Below are positions 34,761 through 43,670 of a stretch of DNA of 64,000 nt, piece after piece (the stretch's first letter is position 1; every line of letters starts with the position of its first letter). Source of the stretch: Spartinivicinus marinus. Lineage in GTDB: Bacteria > Pseudomonadota > Gammaproteobacteria > Pseudomonadales > Zooshikellaceae. The notes beneath the pieces were generated by a model, which saw only the letters and a program-made list of their open reading frames with translations, was not told the origin of the DNA and searched no databases. The stretch spans positions 62,001 through 126,000 of the forward strand of contig NZ_JAPJZK010000003.1 of NCBI RefSeq assembly GCF_026309355.1, written 5' to 3'. The translations under genes and the position numbers were made by a program.

Positions 34761-35317
34761 CACCATTGGATTTATTAGCCGATATTAAAGCGGAGTTTTC
34801 CTTATTATTGTTGGATGATGAAGTGACGTTTTTAACCTTATTAAAACGCAGTTGTCGCACCTATCATGACAGTATTGGTTTTCAGAAAACAATGGTATTA
34901 ACCCCTGAACAATTGACCGAGGGTGTTGAAGCCCCTGACGATTACGAAGGATTATTAACGGCTTATGATGAACGCCAGCAACCGGCACCGATTATTTTGC
35001 ATGGCAATACATTAATTTATAAATTTGGTAAAAAGTCAGCCGGTGATGTCACGGTTATTTATTTTTCGGACCTTACTCGCTGGGATTTCAATAAAGACCA
35101 TTTTCCACCCCATACCAAAGTCAGTTTTATTCATAGCCATTTACACGGGTTGATTAGCCTGGCGAATAATGAGCGGCTACGGGGGATGCACCAGGCTGCG
35201 GAATTATCCGCTGACCATTTACCGGTAGAGGCGGATATTCGAGGGCAATTAACTGAACTGGAAGCAATCATGAAAGAGCATCCGCCCTTTTTAACCGCAG
35301 CCCAGCTGAGTCATTAA
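34757..35317 (+). CDS. putative neck / head-completion protein
   Basis: 186 residues. The helical start (PLDLLADIKAEFSLLLLDDEVTFLTLLKRSCRTYHDSIG) resembles small head-tail connector proteins, followed by a beta-rich middle and a helical end. It overlaps the tube gene by four bases. Role assigned by pattern and place only; it could equally be a tail terminator. Confidence 0.45.
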   Translation: MTPLDLLADIKAEFSLLLLDDEVTFLTLLKRSCRTYHDSIGFQKTMVLTPEQLTEGVEAPDDYEGLLTAYDERQQPAPIILHGNTLIYKFGKKSAGDVTVIYFSDLTRWDFNKDHFPPHTKVSFIHSHLHGLISLANNERLRGMHQAAELSADHLPVEADIRGQLTELEAIMKEHPPFLTAAQLSH

Positions 35318-35321
35318 GTAA

Positions 35322-35819
35322 ATGGCTATCGATTTTACTCAGCAACGGTTAGCGGTTAAACGCAGTGTCCAGCAGGCTTTTCAACAAAACTGGCAATTTA
35401 AACTTGAGATTGAAGGCCAACCCACTGACTTTGCGCTGTTTGTGAAAGACGTGACCTATGGGCTGTTTACGATTAATACTAACCCCATTTTAACTGGAGC
35501 GAGTTTTGTTAATTTACCCCATCAAGCGGAACCGGGATTACTAACAGTCACCCTACGCGATCACCAAGACCGGCGCATTCACCGTTGGTTACTCGATTGG
35601 ATGGCCAGGATTCAGAATCCAGATGGTACCTTAAATCCACCCTTACACCCAACACTGGGTTATGTACGACAGTTGCAACTATTGCAGCTTACTGAACAGA
35701 ATAATGAGCAATTAATTAACACCTTTTTAGTGTATCCCAGTCAGGCTGGCGAGATTACCGAGTCTTATACTGAGCCTGGATTTTTAGAGTTTTCCGTGAC
35801 CTTTACGAGGTTTCGATAA
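35322..35819 (+). CDS. tube-like baseplate protein (gp54/tube initiator type)
   Basis: 165 residues with a tube-protein fold pattern distinct from the main tube: FALFVKDVTYGLFTINTNPI, LTVTLRDHQDRRIHRWLLDWMARIQNPDGT, and a closing GFLEFSVTFTRFR. Such second tube-like proteins sit at the tube base. It precedes the chaperone gene by one base. Confidence 0.6.
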   Translation: MAIDFTQQRLAVKRSVQQAFQQNWQFKLEIEGQPTDFALFVKDVTYGLFTINTNPILTGASFVNLPHQAEPGLLTVTLRDHQDRRIHRWLLDWMARIQNPDGTLNPPLHPTLGYVRQLQLLQLTEQNNEQLINTFLVYPSQAGEITESYTEPGFLEFSVTFTRFR

Positions 35820-35820
35820 T

Positions 35821-36600
35821 ATGCATTATTTAGCCCCCCTACCCCGCCCCAGCCAACCGGAATTAACGATCCGATTACGAGAAGCGACAGTAAAAGATAT
35901 GCTGGCAATTGCCGATACGCAGCCAGAACTAGAAGAACACATCACCACGGAGTATTTAAATCAATTACAGGCCCCTGAAACCTACAGTGATGCACGCCAA
36001 TGGACCGGGGATGACAGACGCCTGGCGGTGTATTGGTATGCCCTGCACACCTTGCCAGATACTCAGATGACCCTGGATTATACCTGCCCCAGCTGTGATA
36101 AAGCGCTGAGCTACCGCTTGGATTTAAGGGATTTGGCTGATAGCAGTACAACACTTAAAGCTAAGCCTTATCGAGAAGTTGTTTTTAAGGGAGAAGTATT
36201 GAATATTAAACCACTGACAGGTGAGGCGTTAGAGCAACTTGAACAATTTAAACTCATTCTCAATCAGTTAGAGAATCACAGCGCCGAATACCGACAAAAA
36301 AAAGCGGAATTACCATTATCAGAAATAACCTATTGTCTGGATTTTGCTGAGCAAAATGTAGAGGATGAAGCCAAAAAACAATGGTTATTTAAATTAACGG
36401 CCAGTGAGTTTATCCAATTAAAACAACTGATCAGTGAAAAACTCACTGAATTACAACACGGCTTGCCGTCGGTCATGCATGATGGCCAACTGCAATTAAC
36501 CACTCAAGTACCGACTTGTGATTGTGAGGTGCAAAAAAATAATGACGGGTTAACTTTATTTTTTCCCTTTCGGGATTACTTCCAGTTGCCAGATATATAA
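35821..36600 (+). CDS. tail assembly chaperone, short form (gp26-like, zinc CxxC)
   Basis: 259 residues. A CPSCDKALSYRLDL zinc pair lies near residue 88, with helical regions around 120-215 and a second pair DCEV/TCDC near the end. Position immediately before the tape measure matches the tail chaperones that fold the tape measure (lambda G, P2 E, T4 gp26/51). The stop at 36598 follows an ATATATA tract that allows a frameshift into a 47-codon extension. Confidence 0.65.
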   Translation: MHYLAPLPRPSQPELTIRLREATVKDMLAIADTQPELEEHITTEYLNQLQAPETYSDARQWTGDDRRLAVYWYALHTLPDTQMTLDYTCPSCDKALSYRLDLRDLADSSTTLKAKPYREVVFKGEVLNIKPLTGEALEQLEQFKLILNQLENHSAEYRQKKAELPLSEITYCLDFAEQNVEDEAKKQWLFKLTASEFIQLKQLISEKLTELQHGLPSVMHDGQLQLTTQVPTCDCEVQKNNDGLTLFFPFRDYFQLPDI

Positions 36601-36739
36601 CCTAAAAGGCTGGCATATTTTATTAGCCAATTTATGTTTACAGGGCCAACAAAACTTAGGGGATTTACTCGCTTGTGATGTGTCGACGGTAATTAAATTA
36701 CATGACCAGCTCCAACAACGAAACCAACGTCGCCGCTAA
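36593..36739 (+). CDS. frameshift extension of the tail chaperone (T-like domain)
   Basis: This open frame has no start codon. Read after a slip at ATATATA it continues DI-YNLKGWHILLANLCLQGQQ and NLGDLLACDVSTVIKLHDQLQQRNQRRR. A tRNA on ATA (36595-36597) moved back two bases re-pairs perfectly with ATA (36593-36595). The product would be about 306 residues. The extension overlaps the start of the tape measure gene, as in known G-GT arrangements. A +1 slip at the stop codon is the alternative. Confidence 0.55.
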   Translation: MYNLKGWHILLANLCLQGQQNLGDLLACDVSTVIKLHDQLQQRNQRRR

Positions 36740-38708
36740 TAGGACACTGATAGCGGCTACACCCGTAGTGGATACCGAATCACCAAATACTGTTTTATCC
36801 CCATGGGACAGTGAAATTGTCGATTTATTGGAAACGGTCGCAGACAATACTGAGGGGCTGAATGCTGGTGTAACGGTGCAGGTAGAGCCAACAGCGATTA
36901 CTGCTAGCGCAGCAGAGTCAATTCCTGCCAACACACCATTTGTCGTTGAAAATACCCTGGTAGAACACACCGTCATTGCCGAACAAAACCAGCCACAACC
37001 CGAGGTTGTAGCCGCAACACCTGCCGAAGCAGATCAACAACATAGTCTGGCAGGACTACAGGCCGCTCATTCTACGTCAGATGGAGACCAAACAACACCA
37101 ATCACTACAAATGAAAATACAACCGCTGCCGCCAATACGACTCATCAAAGTGCGCCAATTCGGTTAGCTAACGGTCAGTTTGCCAGTCGTGCTCAACTCA
37201 GCACGCAGTTTGGTAAATTGCAGGCTTCAATGGGAACCCATCAAGGGGATTTAGCGGGCTATGCATTAGGCGGAGGGTTATGGTCAGTCGCTAAAGAAAC
37301 CATGGGGTTAATGCACCACGCCCAGGGGTTATTTAATCGTGTCCGCGGGGATCGTGCTAATACCAATAGCACTCAAAATAGAACAACTAACCGCGCAAAC
37401 CGACCTAACCGCCAAGCAGAAAACAGGTCAGCCAATACAACACAGGCGATCACCAACAATAGAGAAAATACGACACATTCCAATACGACTCGTGCAGAAA
37501 ACACCGCAAGCGCCGCCAATGTCAGTCAGTCAGCAACACCTCAGTATCGTGCAACAAATGACCAACGCCCTAATCAACCCGACAGCGCTCAGGCAGCGCC
37601 TGTCATGCCCCAGGCTTCTGAAACACCACAGTTGTCGGCGGGACAGCAACAACACGCAGCAGTGCAAGCGCAGGTACACCAAAGCCAGCAACAGCAACTC
37701 GTCAGTGATCAATTAGAGCGCCAAACGTTTTCACTAATTTCTGAGGAAAGAAATACCCAGCAGCTGCTACAGAATATTTCCAATCAACTCGCCCAACAAG
37801 CCAGCTGCTGTTGTGGCAGTGGTAGGCCAGATATAGGCCTTGATGAATTAGACAGACAACAGCGGTCGGATGATCAAGACAACAATCGTCGTCGTAATAA
37901 TCGTAGCCGTCGTTGGTTATCCAAGCTTGGTAAGTTCGCTAAATTCGGAGGACCCGTGGCAGGTGTCGTCACTGCCGCAACGACTTATGAAGCCTTACAA
38001 GATCGTGAGGATTTATCAGTACCCCAAAAGGTAGTGCAGATGGGCGCTGCAACTACAGGGACAATGGGAGGTGCCGCTGCGGGGGCAATGGCGGGTGCCT
38101 CGTTAGGTAGTGTAGTGCCATTGTTAGGGACAGCCGTAGGCGGATTGATTGGTGGCATTATTGGTGGAGTGGCTGGTAACTGGGTAGGTGATCTGGCTGG
38201 TCAGACTGCCAGTGATTATTTAGCTGAAAAGCCTTCTACAGAAGCCGTATTTGAGTTGGACAACGAAAAAGCAGCTCCCCAAGTTATCGAGGTAGATCAC
38301 TCTAAATTACAGTTTACGAATACAGACAAGCTGGTGGTGAATACTGCAACCACCAGCCAACATCAGGGTAGGATTAGCTCTACTACTATAGCAGAACCTG
38401 TCGCGGCCGATGTGAATCGGCATTCTCCCCCCGTTGATCCAGCGCCACTTAATATTAACGACAGGCCAAGTACGACAGTTGAAGACCACGATTATGTTAA
38501 TTCATCAGTGGCTAACTCGCCTTCGCCTACCGTAACACTGGATGAACAAAAACTCGGGCAAGCCTTAGCGAAATCGCTGCAACAATTACTCACTGTGCGA
38601 CCGGTGCAGCCAACTTCTATGCCTAATTCAGCCCCGTCGGAGTTTTCGTCGATACCCACGGAATTTGATGACGTGGTGTTAACCCTGATGAGTCACGACC
38701 GGATTTAA
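36702..38708 (+). CDS. tail tape measure protein
   Basis: 668 residues. The first 400 are rich in Asn, Gln, Thr and Ala with low complexity. A basic patch (NNRRRNNRSRRWLSKL) and a hydrophobic, glycine-zipper segment (GTMGGAAAGAMAGASLGSVVPLLGTAVGGLIGGIIGGVAGNWVG) follow. This segment is probably inserted into the host membrane during injection. At about 0.15 nm per residue the tail would be near 100 nm. Location after the chaperone supports the assignment. Confidence 0.78.
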   Translation: MTSSNNETNVAANRTLIAATPVVDTESPNTVLSPWDSEIVDLLETVADNTEGLNAGVTVQVEPTAITASAAESIPANTPFVVENTLVEHTVIAEQNQPQPEVVAATPAEADQQHSLAGLQAAHSTSDGDQTTPITTNENTTAAANTTHQSAPIRLANGQFASRAQLSTQFGKLQASMGTHQGDLAGYALGGGLWSVAKETMGLMHHAQGLFNRVRGDRANTNSTQNRTTNRANRPNRQAENRSANTTQAITNNRENTTHSNTTRAENTASAANVSQSATPQYRATNDQRPNQPDSAQAAPVMPQASETPQLSAGQQQHAAVQAQVHQSQQQQLVSDQLERQTFSLISEERNTQQLLQNISNQLAQQASCCCGSGRPDIGLDELDRQQRSDDQDNNRRRNNRSRRWLSKLGKFAKFGGPVAGVVTAATTYEALQDREDLSVPQKVVQMGAATTGTMGGAAAGAMAGASLGSVVPLLGTAVGGLIGGIIGGVAGNWVGDLAGQTASDYLAEKPSTEAVFELDNEKAAPQVIEVDHSKLQFTNTDKLVVNTATTSQHQGRISSTTIAEPVAADVNRHSPPVDPAPLNINDRPSTTVEDHDYVNSSVANSPSPTVTLDEQKLGQALAKSLQQLLTVRPVQPTSMPNSAPSEFSSIPTEFDDVVLTLMSHDRI

Positions 38709-38710
38709 CT

Positions 38711-39058
38711 GTGCAAGCACTGGATCATTTACTGTCAGTTTCCGCCGATGGATTAACCATTCATCATGATAGCCAAGCCATTCATAACAACGTGCAAGAA
38801 TGGTTTGCTAATGCGCAATTTACGATTGCTGACAACCCTGCATGGGGACATAACCTGTCGCCGTTTCGGTTTGCACCACAAAATGAAGATACAGCCGTTG
38901 CCCTGGAAATCAGTATCGTGAAAAAACTCAGTCAGGATGTAGAGGGCTTATCGATTCAAGGGATCCGAGTCAGCTGGCCCGCGATTGATGTTATGCAGGT
39001 GGTGATACGCCACCAGATGGGTGCAACCAATCTACAACTGTCGAATAAGGAATTATGA
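38711..39058 (+). CDS. gp25-like baseplate wedge protein
   Basis: 115 residues beginning with GTG. NPAWGHNLSPFRFAPQNEDTAVALEISIVKKLSQDVEGLSIQGIRVSW matches the gp25 / phage-lysozyme-like wedge family found in all contractile tails, which nucleates sheath assembly at the baseplate. It overlaps the J-like gene. Confidence 0.85.
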   Translation: MQALDHLLSVSADGLTIHHDSQAIHNNVQEWFANAQFTIADNPAWGHNLSPFRFAPQNEDTAVALEISIVKKLSQDVEGLSIQGIRVSWPAIDVMQVVIRHQMGATNLQLSNKEL

Positions 39059-40455
39059 TGTCGCTGGATAATCACCAAGCCGCTTTAAATGAATTTATTC
39101 GAATTATTGAACAGCAACCGGCATTGCAACCTTTAGCCCGTTCACAAGTCATGCAGGGGCTGAATATTTTTCAGAATTTAGCCTTGTCGTATGCCTTGCA
39201 TCGAGTCGAACGCGCTCACCAGGAAAGTTATTTATCAACCGCCCTTAACCGGTCAAGTATTTTAGCCCTGGCAGAAGACCGGCAATATTTACCGACTCGT
39301 CCGGCACCGTCTCAAGGAACAGCTACCATTATCAATAACAGCGCTGAAACAGTTGGGCTACCGGCAGGCCTGGCGCTGTTATCAGAACAACAACTGCATT
39401 ATCAATTGGTTGAAGGTATCAAAATACCCGCCAATAGCCGTGCAACCGTTGCCATTACCCAGCTAAAACAACAGCAACTGACGTTTACGATTGAAGAAGA
39501 AAAGCCATTTATTGAGTTACTACTGGAAACTGCCTTAAGTACCACCATCCATCAATTACAGGTCTGGGTGGATGAAGGCGAAGGACCACAGGAGTGGCAA
39601 CAGGCTCGATTATTTAGAAATACCGATGGGGATAGCCTGGCATACGACGAGTTTTACACCCATACCGATCAAGTCGGCATCCGGTTGGGTAATGGAATTT
39701 TTGGGAAAATTCCGGCACGGAATGCAACGGTGACGATTGCACTACAACTGACCGAAGGACAGACCACTTTAATGCCCAATCAACCGTTATTTCCGCTGCA
39801 ATCCGGGATTGCCAGCGACATCGAAATAACGACCGCAAATGTCATTGAGGGGGGCCGCCCAGGTGAAAGCATAGAAGCCATTAGACGTAATGCGTTGTAT
39901 TACCCACTCTATAACGAGAATAAAGTGTGGGATGATGATTATGTATTTTTTATCAAGCGTAATCATCCCAATGTGCTTTGGTGCAATGTGTGGGGCGAGC
40001 AAGAAGCAGAAGCCATGCATGGTACACCTAATGTGAACTTTATTAATAAAATTTTTATTTGTGTGTATGCCCCTGATGACGAGGCCATTGGTGAAAAAAT
40101 ACTGCAATCCCTTCAAACCGTACCCCAGCTTAACCGCCGTTATGAGTTAGTGAAACGGAACGATGTGGGCTTTGCAGTCAACATTAAAGGCACCCTACAT
40201 CGATCTGTTGTACTTAGTGAAGCCAGGCAACAAATACAACAGTTACTCATCCAGCATTATGATAAGGACTCGCCACAAAAGCGGGAAAAAGCCCAGGTAA
40301 GGGACTTCTATCGGTTAATGAATAACCTGGGGATTTTTGATCAACATGCCGATATTGCAATTAGTATTGATGGTCCAGCAGAGCCAAAAAACCTGTCAGA
40401 AATGTTATTTATTGATATAGAAAAAACTATGGCACAATTAACCCTAACCTATTAG
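39055..40455 (+). CDS. baseplate J / gp6-like wedge protein
   Basis: 466 residues. The order is as in baseplate J proteins: a helical start, a beta segment (VGIRLGNGIFGKIPARNATVTIALQLTEG), the central motif EGGRPGESIEAIRRNALYY, and a C-terminal VNIKGTLHRSVVLSEARQQIQQLL. Dimers form the iris of the baseplate that triggers contraction. It directly follows the gp25-like gene, the standard order. Confidence 0.88.
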   Translation: MMSLDNHQAALNEFIRIIEQQPALQPLARSQVMQGLNIFQNLALSYALHRVERAHQESYLSTALNRSSILALAEDRQYLPTRPAPSQGTATIINNSAETVGLPAGLALLSEQQLHYQLVEGIKIPANSRATVAITQLKQQQLTFTIEEEKPFIELLLETALSTTIHQLQVWVDEGEGPQEWQQARLFRNTDGDSLAYDEFYTHTDQVGIRLGNGIFGKIPARNATVTIALQLTEGQTTLMPNQPLFPLQSGIASDIEITTANVIEGGRPGESIEAIRRNALYYPLYNENKVWDDDYVFFIKRNHPNVLWCNVWGEQEAEAMHGTPNVNFINKIFICVYAPDDEAIGEKILQSLQTVPQLNRRYELVKRNDVGFAVNIKGTLHRSVVLSEARQQIQQLLIQHYDKDSPQKREKAQVRDFYRLMNNLGIFDQHADIAISIDGPAEPKNLSEMLFIDIEKTMAQLTLTY

Positions 40456-40503
40456 AAAAGGCTTTAAGTCAACAACCCAAATCAAAGGATAAGGACTGAA
40501 AAA

Positions 40504-40773
40504 GTGCCCTGTTATCATTTAAATGAAGGTGGCATTATTTGTGGTGAGTTAGGCCCACATTGCAGTGACTGTTTAGATGTTTGCGAATATTTATGTGACT
40601 TTCCGGTGGGTAAAGGTAAAACCTGCGATAGGCGACTGTGTACAACCCATGCTCACGAAGTTGGAATAGACCTTCATTATTGCTCTAATCATTTAAGCGA
40701 GTGGCAACACTTTGTTGAAAGTGGAGGAGTTATTAAAGCGGTGTTGGAAAATATAAAACCCTTTAAAAAATAA
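40504..40773 (+). CDS. small cysteine-rich protein
   Basis: 89 residues from GTG. It has ten cysteines plus histidines (GGIICGELGPHCSDCLDVCEYLCDFPVGKGKTCDRRLCTTHAHEVG, then LHYCSNH), so probably two zinc sites. Similar small Cys-rich proteins are common phage morons with unknown function. It ends the head-tail operon, with the inverted cargo block beyond. Confidence 0.6.
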   Translation: MPCYHLNEGGIICGELGPHCSDCLDVCEYLCDFPVGKGKTCDRRLCTTHAHEVGIDLHYCSNHLSEWQHFVESGGVIKAVLENIKPFKK

Positions 40774-40845
40774 TTATTTTAATTTTCCAGTCCATTAAAC
40801 AAAACAAATTTTTTGAACCAATGGTTCAAGCAGAGTAATTACTGC

Positions 40846-41439
40846 TCAAAATATTCTTATCGGATAAAGTTTGAGAAGGCTGTTCACAGGCTCTACTTCA
40901 TCAATGACGGCTGATACATCCATACAATTTGGTTGCAGGTAGCAAATTAAGACTACTTCTACAATCCATTGACCTAAAAAGGTGACATAACTGGTTTCAT
41001 AGCGCGTCCCTACCTGCCATTTTTCTTTAAGCGCTAACACAGTAAAACGCTGTCCTCCCATATCCGTTTCATAAACAGGCTTGATTAGCTGAGCCCCCTC
41101 ACTCATAACCAGGCTTTTTTGATATTCAAGTGGGGTTCCGCTTATACCCTCTTTAGGCATAGTGCTAATGATCAGGGTATTTTTTGGATTTTTATGCTGA
41201 TAATAAATTTCGACTACTCTTGACTTGTCAAATGTGAAAACATATCGCTTAGTGGGTGAGTTTGGTTTGTGAATATAAAAGACATTGGTTTTTTTAATCC
41301 ACCAGTCTTTGGGTAACTCAATAGTGACATTCACATCCACTAACTCTATTGAGTGAGTTCCAATACTCATTAATGATGTAACAATGAATAGCATCCAGAT
41401 CATTCTATACAACATAACACTATCAATAGTATCCAACAT
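40846..41439 (-). CDS. exported or membrane-anchored protein of the inverted cargo block
   Basis: 197 residues. A hydrophobic N-terminal segment (MLYRMIWMLFIVTSLMSIGTHS) is either a signal peptide or an anchor. It is followed by a beta-rich domain of the form seen in small lipid- or surface-associated bacterial proteins (VDVNVTIELPKDWWIKK, RYVFTFDKSRVVEIYY). No family recognised. It is the last gene of a minus-strand trio inside the plus-strand virion region. Confidence 0.55.
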   Translation of the reverse strand: MLDTIDSVMLYRMIWMLFIVTSLMSIGTHSIELVDVNVTIELPKDWWIKKTNVFYIHKPNSPTKRYVFTFDKSRVVEIYYQHKNPKNTLIISTMPKEGISGTPLEYQKSLVMSEGAQLIKPVYETDMGGQRFTVLALKEKWQVGTRYETSYVTFLGQWIVEVVLICYLQPNCMDVSAVIDEVEPVNSLLKLYPIRIF

Positions 41440-41606
41440 TAATCTTTTACTTCTTTATTTATCATAGCAAAATAAATTGAGATCGTTTGTTTTCAGTTTA
41501 CAATAAAGTCTTGGTAAGAAAGAAGAACTGAATAATAAATAGAGTAGTTATAGATTTCGATTTTATGCTAATAACTCTAGTCATAAGTAAAAGTGTAGGA
41601 GATATT

Positions 41607-42452
41607 TCAACCGCACCCACCACATCCTCCGCAACCACTACAACCACCACCACAACCATCTTCTACTTTATTTTTATTAATTGGACGAAACAAGTCCTCA
41701 ATATCAGCATAAGACGTGTTCGATAGTGAAGACATACCATGGATAGCTGCTATAAGTGTATAAGATGTATTTCGAATAGAAACAGTCTGTCTTAATTCTC
41801 TCAAATAAGCTTTCCCTAATAAACTCATTCGTTCAGGGCTACAAATAAACAAGACTAGGTAGATACCAATAACCAATAATATAATGTGAATAAAAATTCC
41901 TTCTGAAGTACCCAACAAAACTAATCTTACAAAGAAAACCCCAATAATTAGTGTCATTCCAATAAGTATATTTTTTCTGGCAAGGGTTTTATTGACACCT
42001 GTATTTAGAAGCCTGTCTTGTTGCAAAGATTCTTCATAAGCTAAACAAAAACCTGATACTTTTTGATATAAACTCTCAAGCACTCCTTCTTCTGACTGGA
42101 CACCACATAAACCATCATAAACAACTCGTTCTATAGGAGTTAATTGTTTTATATCTGGTCCATTACTGAGCTGACGATAGTCTATAACAATTTTATCATC
42201 AATTAAGTTACCAAAAGTCTCTGCATAACCTCGCTCGACAAGACTTACTGCTATTACATATGTAAGCTCATTTATTGCACCATGTAAATAAGCTATTTTA
42301 TAAGGATTAATAGGGCTCTCAAGTAATGGAACTTTCATTTTTCTAGTGGAATCTTTTAAGTCTTGAATTCCTTGTAAACACGCAGGTAAAAGAAAAATAA
42401 CTAACGTAAAAAATACAATAAAATAAATATCGCCTGAAAGTTCTGTACTCAT
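41607..42452 (-). CDS. TIGR04222-type membrane protein with Gly-Cys tail
   Basis: 281 residues with an N-terminal membrane helix, an acidic cytoplasmic middle, two more helices (about 168-188 and 195-213), and a closing CGGGCSGCGGCGGCG. The fold layout and Gly-Cys end are typical of the TIGR04222 family. The tail could bind metal. Its upstream partner resembles the glycine-rich-domain protein that often accompanies this family. Confidence 0.7.
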   Translation of the reverse strand: MSTELSGDIYFIVFFTLVIFLLPACLQGIQDLKDSTRKMKVPLLESPINPYKIAYLHGAINELTYVIAVSLVERGYAETFGNLIDDKIVIDYRQLSNGPDIKQLTPIERVVYDGLCGVQSEEGVLESLYQKVSGFCLAYEESLQQDRLLNTGVNKTLARKNILIGMTLIIGVFFVRLVLLGTSEGIFIHIILLVIGIYLVLFICSPERMSLLGKAYLRELRQTVSIRNTSYTLIAAIHGMSSLSNTSYADIEDLFRPINKNKVEDGCGGGCSGCGGCGGCG

Positions 42453-42625
42453 TGTGTTACTCCGATAGATTATTGGATTAAAACAATCTACTCCAAACTT
42501 AGCATATTTAATTTTTCAGCCGTAGCTTCAAATACTATACTCACCTTCTACTTATTTCTTTGTAGATTTAATTAAATAGCTCATCTCATTTTGTTTGAAT
42601 GACTCATAAAAATTTTCCATAATAG

Positions 42626-43177
42626 TTAATTTGTTAATTTCTTGGCTATTAGGTTCTTTAAGCTGACGGTAATCCCAAACATAGGAATAATCAAATTTTG
42701 CTTAGTATTTACTCTCTGGTAATGAATATCAGTGCCAAAACGAATATTAGCCTCTGGCCATATATCAGCAGGTGGTTCTTTATCAAAAAAGAGCCTGTAA
42801 CTCTCTAACGTTTTGTTATACCAATTATCAAACTTATTACGCTCACAGGAGCCCCCTTTAGTTGGGTTATGATGCAATGGTCTACCAAGTGTTTCACCAC
42901 AGAGCTTATCCCAATAAGACTTTGTGTAGAGCAAGTGTAGATGCCATGCCTGGTCAACCTGATCTGAGGGGGTCACAGGGTGACCTGCTTCCATAGCTAA
43001 AAATAAAAATCTTCTGTATTCAGTAATCACCCGCACTGCAAATCCCAATGACCAACCATTGTCCCTTGCTAAGCGGGCCTCAAAAGGAAACTCAGTGACT
43101 CCTTCATTAAAGGGATATGCCATGATTCGCTCGTACAGATCGTGAGCACCAGAACCTGTCGCCAGTTTAATAGACAT
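42626..43177 (-). CDS. glycine-rich-domain-protein-like (DUF1399) protein
   Basis: 183 residues from ATG 43177, which has GAGGTGAGG ahead; the frame is open to 43204. EYRRFLFLAMEAGHPVTPSDQVDQAWHLHLLYTKSYWDKLCGETLGRPLHHNPTKGG is the conserved core of this family. It is probably an operon with the TIGR04222 gene. Function unknown, but the pairing recurs in bacterial genomes. Confidence 0.7.
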   Translation of the reverse strand: MSIKLATGSGAHDLYERIMAYPFNEGVTEFPFEARLARDNGWSLGFAVRVITEYRRFLFLAMEAGHPVTPSDQVDQAWHLHLLYTKSYWDKLCGETLGRPLHHNPTKGGSCERNKFDNWYNKTLESYRLFFDKEPPADIWPEANIRFGTDIHYQRVNTKQNLIIPMFGITVSLKNLIAKKLTN

Positions 43178-43204
43178 AAGAATAACCTCACCTCTAGCAG
43201 GCAA

Positions 43205-43426
43205 TAATTAGCATAATGAAAGCACGCCTGGAGATTTTACAAAGCCAGATTTAAAAAGTAGACAATCATTGGGTTTAAAACCAATTGTTAGAATATTAAG
43301 AGTTAATACTACAAGCCCCTTTCAGAAAAATAAAAAGAAATTAAATATAATTTTAAAGTAATAACTTTTGTTTTTATCTATTAAAGGGACTAAAGAATAA
43401 GCTTAAAATTAAAGTGAATATTTAAC
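43205..43426. other. AT-rich gene-free stretch upstream of the cargo block
   Basis: No gene seen. It must hold the minus-strand promoter of the cargo genes and runs into the second MITE copy. Confidence 0.35.
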
Positions 43427-43528
43427 TATAGCTTTCCAGATAAGTAATTTGGCGACTCTCTACTTAAAACATTAACTTTATAGAACAAATTATATCGTGC
43501 TGCCAACTTTGTTTTCTGGAAGCCTATA
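43427..43528. repeat. MITE-like palindromic element, copy 2 (102 bp)
   Basis: TATAGCTTTCCAGATAA at the left and TTTTCTGGAAGCCTATA at the right mirror the copy at 14720-14822 in opposite orientation, including TTTGGCG and TGCCAA inside. The internal loop differs, as expected for an old family. It sits at the border between the cargo block and the next virion module. Confidence 0.75.
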
Positions 43529-43574
43529 TTAGATCTCATAAAATCAATGAACTATTATCACCTAAAGAAATAGG

Positions 43575-43605
43575 CAGCAATATATAATATTGCTGACATT
43601 TTTTT
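43575..43605 (+). terminator. hairpin with T run, overlapping promoter copy 4
   Basis: CAGCAATA-TATAA-TATTGCTG is followed by ACA and seven T residues. It could end transcription while its T run also forms the next promoter element. Confidence 0.5.
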
Positions 43606-43639
43606 ATCGTCGTCCTTTTCCTCGAATTTACAGTATCCT
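43596..43639 (+). promoter_or_regulatory. late-type promoter element, copy 4
   Basis: ACA-T7-ATC (ends 43608), then TATCCT 25 bases on (43634-43639). It lies 30 bases before the tail-protein-I gene. Confidence 0.6.
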
Positions 43640-43670
43640 AGCCAAATGATTATTCAGTTAGTGGTATAAC

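Noticed and set aside
40813-40829. TTGAACC-AAT-GGTTCAA hairpin as a terminator
   Set aside because: The stem is perfect but no T run follows on either strand, so it is only a possible structural or protein-binding site.
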